From the NCBI RefSeq assembly GCF_000090795.2, contig NW_003546436.1, positions 134,204-157,739 of the forward strand: a stretch of 23,536 bases of DNA. The letters are read 5' to 3'. The notes below the pieces were generated by a model. That model was not told the DNA's origin. It saw nothing but the letters and a program-made list of their open reading frames with translations, and ran no database searches. The DNA is from Amphimedon queenslandica (lineage: Eukaryota; Porifera; Demospongiae; Haplosclerida; Niphatidae). How positions within the stretch are numbered: position 1 is the first letter of the stretch; the number at the start of each line of letters is the position of its first letter. Below are positions 1-10,800 of this stretch, in pieces. The position numbers were made by a program, and so were the translations under genes.

Positions 1-173
1 TATTGTATTTTGCTATGAAATTCTAATTTGCCATTTTAAATTGAGTAATAATTGGTGGTTTTAGAGAGGCAGTTTCCCCTGTAAATTGCCAATTGCAAAA
101 TTAAAACTTTGCCAAATTAAAGTGCTATCCTGTATTACTATTATTACTTTAATTTTTTTTTAATTTCTTTTAG

Positions 174-1121
174 CTTCTGCTGGAGACAATGTGTCAGTGG
201 TCAGTGGTTCTGGTGTTACCATATTCCCTAATAATTCTCTGTTAATTAATTCATTGAATATGAACTCGTTATACTATTGTGTGGCCGACCCACCAGGCAA
301 TTCAACTGATCAAGTCTCTGTACGATCACAACTCAACGTATCTGGAGGTAAGTATATACTTATTGTTGTTTGTTGTTTATTGTTGTTGTTTTTGTTGTTT
401 ATTGTTGTTGTTTTTGTTGTTTATTGTTGTTGTTTACAGTTGCTCCAGTGATTACTGTACCCTCAAACTTCAGACCGGTTAATGTTGGTTCTCGGAGGAT
501 TCTCAGTGTTGGAACTAGTAGAAGGGAAGTAGTCAGAATACAAATGATGGACGAAATACAAGTAATAATAACAACAATAATAACAATAATAATAATAACA
601 ACAATAATATTTATTAATTATTATTATTATAGATATTATGCCCATCGTCCGGTAGCCCCACTCCGATGGTCTCCTGGACGGCCGGTGGTCGACCAATAGT
701 TGATGATAATGTTGCTTTTGATATCCAGCCAGATGGCTCACTCCTTATAAGGAGCCTTGCTTCAACCCGTTGTGTTGAGTATGTGTGCACTGCTACCAAT
801 CCAGTGAGCAATGTATCTCAATCAGTTACTGTCTGTGGAGAGAGTAAGTCTTTATAGTTACAGTGCTGCAGTATGGTGGGTATGTGTTCTGTCAGAGATT
901 TATTATTTTTGTTCTTTTGTTTTGATTCCTTCTCGTGGAACGAATATTTTCCAAACGAAAAAGGTGTTTCTTCATTGCCATGCTTACAAAATGGCTGCTC
1001 AAAATGAAGATGAAATAAGCAAAAATTTCTAGTTCAGCTTAGAACCACTGACTAAATATACTACCCATTATACAATATAACCCTTGGCCCTCTTAAAAGA
1101 TGATCATTATTATTATTATTA

Positions 1122-1180
<59 letters not shown>

Positions 1181-1286
1181 TTCTTTCCTTCAGCTTTTGA
1201 GTGTCTACAGACTGGATTTTCTGCTTGTACAACGACTTGTGGACTGGGTAATACTAGCATTTTAATTAATTAATTAATTAATTAAT

Positions 1287-1333
<47 letters not shown>

Positions 1334-1706
1334 TTTTGTATACTAAAGGTGCCCAGAGATTTATTTTCAGTTGCAACAGGACAGTAGATACTGGCCCTCC
1401 TGCTCCAGTTGATCTTTTGTTTGTACCACTAACCCTCAGACCAAGACAACAAGCACGACAATGTTTGAATCTGCCTCAATGGTATGAGCAACATTAACAT
1501 TATTAATATTATTATTATTATTGTTATTATTATTGTTATTATTAATGAAAGTTAGAATTAGGACAGAGTTAGGGCAGGATGAAAAATGAAATAAAAATAA
1601 TTAGGTTGATAGAGGTTTAAAAAATAATAATAATAATTTAATAAGGATGAAGTTAAATTATGGATTATTATTATTTTTATTATTACTATTATTATTATTA
1701 TTATTA

Positions 1707-1742
<36 letters not shown>

Positions 1743-3798
1743 TTATTATTATTATTATTATTATTATTATTCTTAGTCCTGATGAAGAATATCGTTACAC
1801 TACAACAGACTTCTCTTCTTGCTCTCATTCTTGTAACTGCGGCAAAAAGACCCGTGAAGTTCAATGCCACCTCTTCAGGTCGGGGGTACAAGTCGAAAGG
1901 GTTGACTACTCCTTCTGTCAGCGGCTAGCTAACCACTCCCTCTTCCCGACTAACCTCACAATGGATTGTAACGTGTATCCCTGCCCTGATTGGAGGGCTG
2001 GGCCCTGGAGCATGGTAAGTACTCTTCTCTCTTTATGATGTAACATACTCTAGAACTCTTTATTGTCACAAATAGCAAAAACTTCACAAGTCTTATCTTA
2101 TAGGCCAAAATTAATTTATTTTAGCAGTTTTCCAATTTTAGTACCAAGTCCTTACAATTTAACTGTTGCGTGTTGAATTCATGTTAGATTCGCAAAAAAT
2201 TTTGCTCCTTAAAATAAAAGTCTATTCTTTATTTATAGTGCAACAAGACTTGCAATGGAGGTTATCGTACGAGGAACATCACCTGTGTGTCTTCTGTTAC
2301 CAATATGACCATTGATGACCGGTTCTGTATAGCTGGAACCGAACCAAGAACCATTGAACAATGCAACATACACTTGTGTCCTTATCAATACGTGGTGGAT
2401 AGGTGGAGCCCAGTCAGTTAATAAGTAGTTAATAATAGTTATTAAGTTTTTTATTAACAGTGTTCTAGTACTTGCATGGGTGGTTTGAGGAATCGAACAG
2501 TCAGGTGCTATAATGTGATGACTCAGCAGTTTATTCCTGACAGTCTTTGTATGGCTGAGGGATTGATCCGACCAATCACTACCCATATCTGTGGAGTGGG
2601 AGAGTGCCCTCCTTTATACTCATGGGTTGTGTCTCATTATGGATCAGTGAGTACATGTACATGCAATTTTCTCCAAGGTCATTTTTCATGAAATATGCCA
2701 TGTACTGTACAGGGACTTTGACCAGATATCGGAGAAACTTTAAGAATTTGTGAAAAATCCAATTTTGATTAGAATCAGCTCAAACTTTTTACGCAACATA
2801 AGTACATGTATATGCATCAGGAAATGTAATAAAAATGGAGAATTTTCTCCTTTTCATTTTTGGCGAAATTTGACTAAAATCCCTGTATTATAGTACAGGG
2901 GCTTTAGTCCAATTTTTGAGCAAATTTAAAAATTCGTAAAAAATCCAATTTTGATCAAAATCAGCTCAAGCTTTCTACACAACATAAGTACAGGTACATG
3001 TATCAGGGAATGTAATAAAAATTGAGATTTTCTCCTTTTCCTGAGAATTTGCCAACTATAATATAGTACAGGGTTTTTGATTTTGGAGCAACTTTTAAAA
3101 TGCAAATTTGCTCAGAAGCATAACATTGGTAATGTCATTTTGTTATTATTATTATTGTTGTTGTTGTTATTGTTGTTGTTGTTTATCTACAGTGCAGTGT
3201 TACTTGTGGAAGAGGTACTCAATCTAGGACTGTGACATGTCAAAATGTCATCTCTCAGTTAGAAGCACCTGATGATTCATTCTGTTCCAATAGACCCAAG
3301 CCTCCAGTCACGAGAGAATGTGATACAGGATCACCTTGTCCTAATGGTAACTGGCATACAGCTGGAAATACTAGCAAGAATTATGTTTGGCAATTTGTGA
3401 AAATTTTACGATTTGCTGATTTTATATTTTGACAATTTAAGCCCAACATCCAGTATAGCAACTTTGTTGAAAGCAACTTTGTGGTTACTTTGATGTGTGT
3501 CAAATTTGTTGCCTGAAATAGAACAGTGTTTTATTTTAGGAGCCACTTGTCATTTAGCATGCTCAGAATGAAGCAAAATGGCAGATTTTATATTTGTGGG
3601 TTCTCTTTACAACTGCTAATTTAATTCTCTGCTAATATTTCCAGTTACACTGTATTTATTTATTTGTTTGTTTGTTTCTTTCTTTTAGCTGATTGTACTG
3701 GTGAAAGTTTCTTATGTGCAGCTGTACCCAGTTCAATGTGTTCAGTAGCAGCTATTCGTAATGCCTGCTGTATCTCCTGTAATCCTACTACTGGCTAG
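174..3798 (+). CDS. ADAMTS-like/papilin-like extracellular protein, 3' part (Ig-Ig-TSP1x5-PLAC)
   Basis: This is the C-terminal half of a secreted matrix protein; the 5' part lies outside the window. Ten phase-consistent exons are visible: 174-347, 440-561, 633-843, 1194-1247, 1349-1481, 1777-2014, 2239-2412, 2461-2646, 3193-3346 and 3689-3798 (TAG stop), about 517 residues. Exon 1 holds the end of an Ig domain (LYYCVADP). Exons 2-3 hold a second Ig domain (ILCPSSG, VSW, SLLIRSL, YVCTATNP). Five TSP1 modules follow, three with clear CxxTC cores (CNKTC, CSSTC, CSVTC) and GGxRxR or GRGTQSR strands. The last exon encodes a Cys-rich PLAC-type tail (NACCISC). The order Ig, TSP1, PLAC resembles the C-terminal end of ADAMTSL1/3; papilin is the alternative. 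ADAMTS-like proteins lack a protease domain and bind matrix, but whether this gene has one upstream cannot be seen. An AATAAA lies at 3877-3882. Confidence 0.85.
361..438 (+). repeat. GTT-rich minisatellite ending at a 3' splice site
   Basis: The word TTGTTGTTTATTGTTG recurs about three times with a period near 29 nt, and the last copy runs into the acceptor TTTACAG. The same word occurs at the 3' end of several other introns in the window. Confidence 0.8.
1106..1336 (+). repeat. ATT and TTTA simple repeats flanking a 54-nt exon
   Basis: An ATT trinucleotide tract (1106-1181) precedes, and a TTAA/TTTA tract (1262-1336) follows, the small TSP1 exon 1194-1247 of the ADAMTS-like gene. The rest of the upstream intron (844-1105) shows nothing recognisable. 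Confidence 0.85.
1664..1772 (+). repeat. ATT microsatellite before an ADAMTS-like exon
   Basis: More than 100 bp of near-pure ATT units end at the acceptor TTCTTAG of exon 1777-2014. Long leucine- or asparagine-only reading frames over it are artefacts. Confidence 0.85.
2700..3090 (+). repeat. Approximately 180-bp repeat family, copies in ADAMTS-like intron 8
   Basis: Two diverged tandem copies and the start of a third share the words TAGTACAGGG, AATCCAATTTTGAT, AATCAGCTCAAACTTT, CAACATAAGTACA, and ATCAGGAAATGTAATAAAAA. The period is about 170-186 nt. Related copies occur at 9330-9950 and 21940-22275. They fill most of the 546-nt intron. Confidence 0.75.
3347..3688 (+). other. ADAMTS-like intron 9, no recognisable content
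   Basis: This is a 342-nt AT-rich intron with a TTTG-repeat polypyrimidine stretch before the acceptor CTTTTAG. I see no gene or clear repeat in it. Confidence 0.6.
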
Positions 3799-4131
3799 AC
3801 TATTAACAATTAATTAATAATTATTATGAACTGATGCATTCTGTCTTGTCATTTTTGTGTTTTTTTTTTTGTCTAAAATAAATTAATTTTAAATTAAATT
3901 GATGAAAAAAGGCGGGAAAGTTAGTTAACTAATGACAATGGTTATGGACTGACTGAGCATGCGCAGTATAGGCTCCCGCCAAATCATTGAAAATGAGGAA
4001 CCTCGTTCTCAGTTCTTGTTACGTGTCTGCTCCTCTCTCTCCCTCCCCCTCCCTCCTCTCTCCTGATCCTGATAGGGACGGGGTCTGGTTTATCTCTGGA
4101 GAGTCTCTACAATTCACTTCTTCACAACAAA
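3799..4131 (+). promoter_or_regulatory. Intergenic spacer and ELP1 promoter region
   Basis: This 333-bp spacer holds the 3' UTR of the ADAMTS-like gene and the ELP1 5' region. A near-match to the NRF-1 palindrome (TGAGCATGCGCA, 3954-3965, one mismatch to YGCGCAYGCGCR) is followed by a CT-rich tract at about 4026-4066. The putative start ATG (4132) has an A at -3 and G at +4. No TATA box is evident. Confidence 0.5.
3877..3882 (+). promoter_or_regulatory. Polyadenylation signal AATAAA for the ADAMTS-like gene
   Basis: An AATAAA hexamer lies 79 nt after the TAG stop, preceded by a T-run. It is the only canonical hexamer between this stop and the ELP1 start. Confidence 0.55.
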
Positions 4132-7100
4132 ATGGCCGACACCAGGTACAGAGAAATTTTTAATGTTTTATTATTAGTTTTTTTTTTAAAGGAAGATCAC
4201 GTGATTTCACTGTCTGACGTATTAACTAGTGATGACCGACCAATTGGATTGCAGTATTTGCCTGAAATGGGCGTGGTCTGTATCGCTACAAGAAAAGGAG
4301 AAGTGATTACATACACTATGAATATTAATGAGGTATGGTATCAATTAAAAGGGTGTGGTTTATACTAGTTAGGTGGGTGTGGTTGGCTCAGTTAGCGATG
4401 GAATCACCAGCATGGGGTGGAGCCCTGATCAGGATCTGGTTGTTATGGTAACGGGGATTGGGAATTTCATATTAATGACGAGAGATTTTGACGTAATACT
4501 GGAAAAGGACTTTAGTAGCTCTGAAACTGGCGAAGGTAACAATAATAATAACAATGATAATAATAATAATGATATTTCTATTTAAAGCCCAGCCTGTGTC
4601 CCTTGGTTGGGGTAAGAAAGAGACCCAGTTTCATGGCTCGTTAGGAAAACCTTCAACTCATGCCCTACCCAAAAAGGTAATAATTAATTAATGGGTGTGG
4701 CTACTATTAATTAATTAATTAATAGGAAATTGACTCCACCCATCAATCAACAGGAGACTGCATCAGTTGGAGAGGAGATGGGGAATATTTTGTAATATCC
4801 TCCATTAATAAAAATACAGGTAGTTGATAAATAATAATTGTGACTGAAAATGACAAAAGGCAGCATTTGGCAGGTAATTAAATTCATCTTTGCAATGAAA
4901 GAAGGGCTGATTTGTACATGTCAAGTTAAACTTATCTTTTTAGACTGAGTGTAAAAAGTTTTTTGCTAGTTTTATATAAACAGAGCTTTGTCAGAGAAGC
5001 ACTTGCAAGTTGGCAATTTTTGTTTTAAAGACAAATTTTATTAACTGCCAAAATAGTACATTTTATCAGCTCCAGTCACCCAATTAATAATTAGTAATTC
5101 AATTAATAATGAATAGGTTTGAGGTGTTTCCGGGTGTGGTCAAGAGAAGGCGTGTTACACTCTAGTTCAGAGTCCATCGTTAGTCTGGGCCCATTCATCG
5201 ACTGGTCGTCAAGAGGTCACCTCATAGCCTCATCACTGACTGAGACTAGTGGATCAGTTCTCATTGTCTTTTATGAGCGGAATACCCTAAGGCATGGAGA
5301 GTTCCCTCTCAGGAGGGGTGGAGTCATTGTCAAAGGATTATCGTGGAATGCTGACTCATCAGTTTTAGCAGTGTGGCTGGAGACTAACGATAAAGACAAG
5401 AAATCATACAGTAAATTACGATGTACTCTATAGCACTTTAATTTGACTTAGTTTTAATTTGGTGATTGGCGATTTGCAAGTGAAATCCCCCAGTATATTA
5501 ACCCACCAATCATTAATGTCCATGATCAGTATTGTACCAGTTTATTGTTGCAGTGAAGTATTTTTGTGAATTTCGCAGTTTCTTGCTTCATTGCAAAATT
5601 ATAAATCATAATTATAATCATAAAAATTATAACCATAATTGCTAAAATAAAGTTGTATATAGTTATACAGTAATCTACATGTATGTTTTTCTTTTTACTA
5701 GTTCAGTTGTGGTCTGTTAGTAACTATCACTGGTATCTTAAACAAGAGATACAGTCGCCAAAAACCACACCCACTGATGAGACCACACCCACTCATTATA
5801 CAGGTGTTGTATGGGATCCAATTATGCCATTACGTCTTCACACCTTGCTGAATAGTAAATCAAATTAAATTATTTTATTATTTATTTATTTTTATTTTAG
5901 ATGGTCAGTATATACAGTATAATTGGAAGAGGGGTGTGGTCACTAGTACCTCGTTAAATATTAATAATAATTCAACAGTGGCAGTAATTGACGGAGGTAT
6001 AATTAATTAATTAATTAATAATCATGAATATCATTAGAGGCGTTATTATTGACACCTTTTCGTGACGTTATCATTCCTCCCCCGATGAGTCATAAGCGAA
6101 TTATGTTCCCGTCTCCTGTTGTCATGGCAACGTTTGCCCCACCCCCTACTCCTAACGACCTCCTTATAGTACTGTCTGATGGATCAGTTTATGTTGCAAA
6201 GTCCAGCACTAAGATGGAATACTCCTTAACTAACCTCAGGTATGATTGATCATTATCATCTTCGTTAATGTGACAATTCCTATCTCAAAGTGGGCGACAT
6301 TTTTAACTCAAAATGTGATTTTTTTCAACCTTAATTTGGGCCACAATTTTTGCCTAATTTTTACTAAAGAGGGCAACAGTTTTTAGGTAATTTTTACCTC
6401 AGAGAAAGTCGGAATGATGATTATTACTTAGAAATTGGTGACAAAGATTCATTAATGTCTTACTATTAGGTTTCCTTGTATGATTGTTGTTATTATTATT
6501 ATTATTATTAGGTTTCCATGTATGGAAGGTGATGGTTTTTCTATTCATAAGTTGCGTCAGATTGTGTGGGCGACTGATGGTTTATTAGTGGGCGTAGTCA
6601 ACAAATCATGTGATGAAGACTCTATTGCTGAATACGAAATTAATGAATCCTGTGTCACTGAAAGGTTGTTGTTGTTTATTGTTGTCGTTTACGATAATTT
6701 ATAGGATGTCTACTTCTTGTGATGGGCGTGTCTTGTGTCTCCATGGCAACCCAGATACGGGAACCATCATTTTCGAAGATGTCAAGGGAAAAGTTTTCAC
6801 TTACAAAAACGGTAAATTCACTTAATTAGAATACATGTATATGTGTATATTAGGCCAGTGTAGTCCATTTTTAACGTCTACCGGAGATCATGTGATCCTG
6901 AAGGGGGTGTGGTCTGATCAGTTGTCCCTAGCAACCATCGGCAACGAGGTAATATTTATTATTTTATTTTATTTATATTGTTGATGGCATTTCTTCCTTT
7001 AGGAGTGTGTGATTGGGCTTTCATCCGAAAGAAATCAATTAATAATTAATAATGAACTGGTAATTGACCACACCCACTACTAATTAATATTCATCATTAT

Positions 7101-7846
7101 TATTACATGTATTAGGTCCATAGTTCCTGTACGTCATATTCAATTACAAGCGAGTTCATTTTAATAACTATTAGCAACCACCAGTTAATAACTATACCCA
7201 AGAACGGTTAGCAAATGCCCCACCTATTAAGCCACACCCTTTAACCACACCTTTTAAAATTAGATATATCCAACGTTACTGAAGAATTGTCCCGATCGGT
7301 AGAGAGGGGCAGTTTGTTAGTGGTGAGTATGGTTAATGATACAAGAGTGGTTCTTCAAATGCCAAGAGGCAATTTGGAGACGATATCACCACGCCCTCTT
7401 GTGCTGAGTTTAATACGCGGCCATCTTGATAGGTAGGTTGCCATAGTAACGCTGTTGTCATCATGGTGACTGTATTTCGATAGGCTGGAGTTTGGGAAAG
7501 CTTTTCTAATTATGCGGAAGCACCGAATTAATTTGAATTTGCTTTGCGATCACAACCCCCTGACGTTTATATCAAACATTAAATTATTCATAGATCAATT
7601 GGATAATATTAATTATATTAATTTATTTATTACGGAATTAAAGTAAGTGGGTTTGGTCAGTAGGCGGAGTCAATTGTACATAGGAATGAAGATGTCACTC
7701 AATCAATGTATCCGGTTCCAGGATTGTCTAAAGAAACTGGTTCCCATTCCTCTTGGTATGGGAATGAATCTAAAACCAATAAAATATGTCAATTAATTGT
7801 AACAACTTTATCAAGCATAGGAGGAACAAAGTAATTAATAATTATT

Positions 7847-7880
<34 letters not shown>

Positions 7881-10800
7881 ATAGGTTTGCCCTACCAATT
7901 ATAACTTGCCATATAAAGAAAATGCCTCAAGAAATTGAAAATGCTTTACTAACGATAAAACAACTAGATAAAAGTATTAATTAATCAATTAATTAATAAT
8001 TAATTAAACTCTTTTCATAGCTACAGCCCCTAGTGTTGATGAAGCATTAAAATATTCATTATTATTAATTGATGTCAATAAATTGTATGATACAGCACTT
8101 GGACTGTATGATTTTGAACTGGTACTTACCGTCGCCGAGAAAAGTCAAAAAGTACGTTTCAATAATAATGATTTATAATTAATATTTTATAATTAATGAG
8201 CTAACGTGCTTTGTACTTGTTTTTCAGGACCCTAAGGAGTATCTGCCATTTTTGAATGAGTTGAAATCAATTAAAGACGTTAATTATCAGCAGTATCGTA
8301 TTAACATGTACTTGAAACGTTATCACAAAGCACTGGAGTGTATCAGCAAATGTACAAGTAAGTATTTATTTATTTACATTATTTATTTATTTGTTTGTTT
8401 ATTTGTTTGTTTGTTTGTTTGTTTAGCTTCAGACCACTTCGATGAATGTATTACACTGATTAAAGATCAGTCTTTGTACAGATTAGCTCTTGAATTATTC
8501 ATTGATCAGAAGTCAAACGAACATTTAACTGTCAGTCAATTATTTGGTGAATATTTAATGACAGAAGGCCAGTACTTGGAAGCTGGAATCAGTAAGTATA
8601 TAGCAACAGTTAGTAGTATTCTTATTAATACCATGTAGTAGAAAATTTCCATGACCCAGAAATTTTGTGGTCCATTCAAAAATCAATTTTGTGGCAAATT
8701 TTGTGGAAAGTATAATTTTTGTGGTTTTATACTTTCAATTGTATTAAATCAATTTTTGTGGATCATATTTTTTTGCAAATTTTAAAGTTGCAAAATCCAT
8801 GAAAATTTTGAGGCATGGAAATTTTCCGCTATTACGTCACCTGTTCTTGTATAGTCTTTGAGTCTTGCTGTGAGTACCAGTCGGCAATGAAAGCTTATGA
8901 GAGAGGTGGCCACTGGGAGCTGGTGTTTAACATGACTTCAGTACTGGGTCTCTTGCAAGACGAAGTATTGGTTATCGCTAAAAGGATATCTAGTATGACC
9001 ACACCCACTTTATAATGACCCACCCACTCTTTTAATTATTATTAGGTCACATGATGTCACAGGGTCAGTACGAGGGGGCAGGTAGAATATTGATTGACCA
9101 CGCCCACGTATGTACTTATTGTTAATTAATAAGTGATTAATGTTAATTAGGATATTGAAGGGGGCGTGTCTGCTTTTATTAGTGGGGGATTGTGGGCGGA
9201 GTCTCTGAGATATGTAAGTGTGGAATAAATTAATTGATTAACTTGTTTTTTATTAGATTCATTTGCATAATAAATTGGAATTGATTGACAGCTTAATTAA
9301 ACCAAGTTTAATCGAAGGTAATTAATAATCAGATTCAGCTCAAACTTGAAAACTGGTCATACCTTGAAAATTTACTGTTGGAATCACCTCAAACTTTCTA
9401 CACAGCATTAGGACATTAATATGTATCAGAAAATTTAATAAAAATTTGGGGTGATTTCAGAGCCATTTTTTAGAAAGAACCATGGGCTATAGCCTTGGGT
9501 ATTTTTTCAGATTTTTGGCGTTTTTTTTAAATGGCTGTAACTTGAAAAATTGAAGTCTGAATCAGCTCAAACTTTCTACACAGCATTAGGACATCAATAT
9601 GCATCAGAAAATGTAATAAAAATTTGGGGTGATTTTAAAGCCATTTTTTGGAAAAAATCATGGGCTATAGCCTTGGGTATTTTTCAGAATTTTGGCATTT
9701 TCTTAAAATGGCCATAACTTGAAAAATTTAAGTTGGAATCAGCTCAAACTTTCTACGCAGCATAAGGACATCAATATGAATCAGAAAATGTAATAAAAAT
9801 TGGGGGTGATATCGAAGCCATTTTTTGAAAAAAAACCATGGGCTCATAACTGGGAAAAGTTTTTAGTTAGAATCAGCTGAAATTGTATGCATGTACCTCA
9901 ACGTATATACTGGGTATAATAATTATGTATCAGAAAATGTAATAAATTATTAATTATTATATTTCGTTAGCTCATAAAAGCTTCTTGTTACTGATTGAGA
10001 CTCGAGAGGAACTTTACGTCAAACATAGCGAGAGACTAAAAACTGTCAGGGAAGAAAAGAAAAAGAAAATGGAAGCAATAGAAAGTACATTGACACGTTG
10101 TTGTTGTTGTTTATTGTTGTTGTTTACAGGTGGTACTTATGCTATTGATGAAAGAGAAGGTGATCTATTCTCTGATTCCAGTACAGTGACTGGTGCTAGC
10201 TCCTCCCACCTATCAAGAGGCACTAGGACATCAGCGTAAGTACATTACCTGACCACCACATCACTAATTATTATTAATATTATTTTATTATTGGGGCAAG
10301 CCTGAGCAAGCCCCACTAAGACGAGTCTGTTTGTACACAGGGATAGGGTCGTCTAACTATTATTAAAGTTAAATAGCCTAATCTTCATTGAAAGTGGTTG
10401 TGGTCACAATGAAATAAAATGGCGGCTATCAGCAATTCTGAGCTTATTTCGGTTGCTAGTTTTTGTAAGGCAATGCCAAAATTTTTTATTTCATAAACAA
10501 AAAAACAACGAAGACCTAGTCTACATGTAACTGTGAAGTGCATCAATCCTGTTACCAAATATGGAGAAAATGTTTTTGAACAAAAGAGCTGGACTCATGC
10601 TGCTAGTTGTAATATCATGAACAGCAGTGACATGATTTATGTGTAATGAATATACATTGTATGATGTAGACTGCCAAAGCTTGAGGGCATCAGTATCAGG
10701 GCAGCAATGGTGCATTCTGTAAAGCTCGCAATGTCATGTATTGTACAAATTCTCAATTTTGAAAATTATTATTTATTGAGCCAAGAAATCAAAAATGTGA

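Noticed and set aside
1647-1928. Open frame starting with a long poly-leucine run (and the antisense poly-asparagine frame)
   Set aside because: It is the translation of an ATT microsatellite in an intron; only its 3' part overlaps a real exon, in a different reading frame.
6240-6470. Possible further MITE in ELP1 intron 8
   Set aside because: The ends (GACAATTCCTATCTCAAAG and CTCAGAGAAAGTCGGAATG) are only weakly complementary; not enough to call.
9330-9950. Regularly spaced repeats considered as a CRISPR-like array
   Set aside because: Units are about 180 bp, diverged and contiguous without unique spacers, in an animal intron.
10300-10800. Search for a transposase remnant in the left part of the TIR-bounded segment
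   Set aside because: Only short frames broken by stops, with no recognisable motif on either strand.
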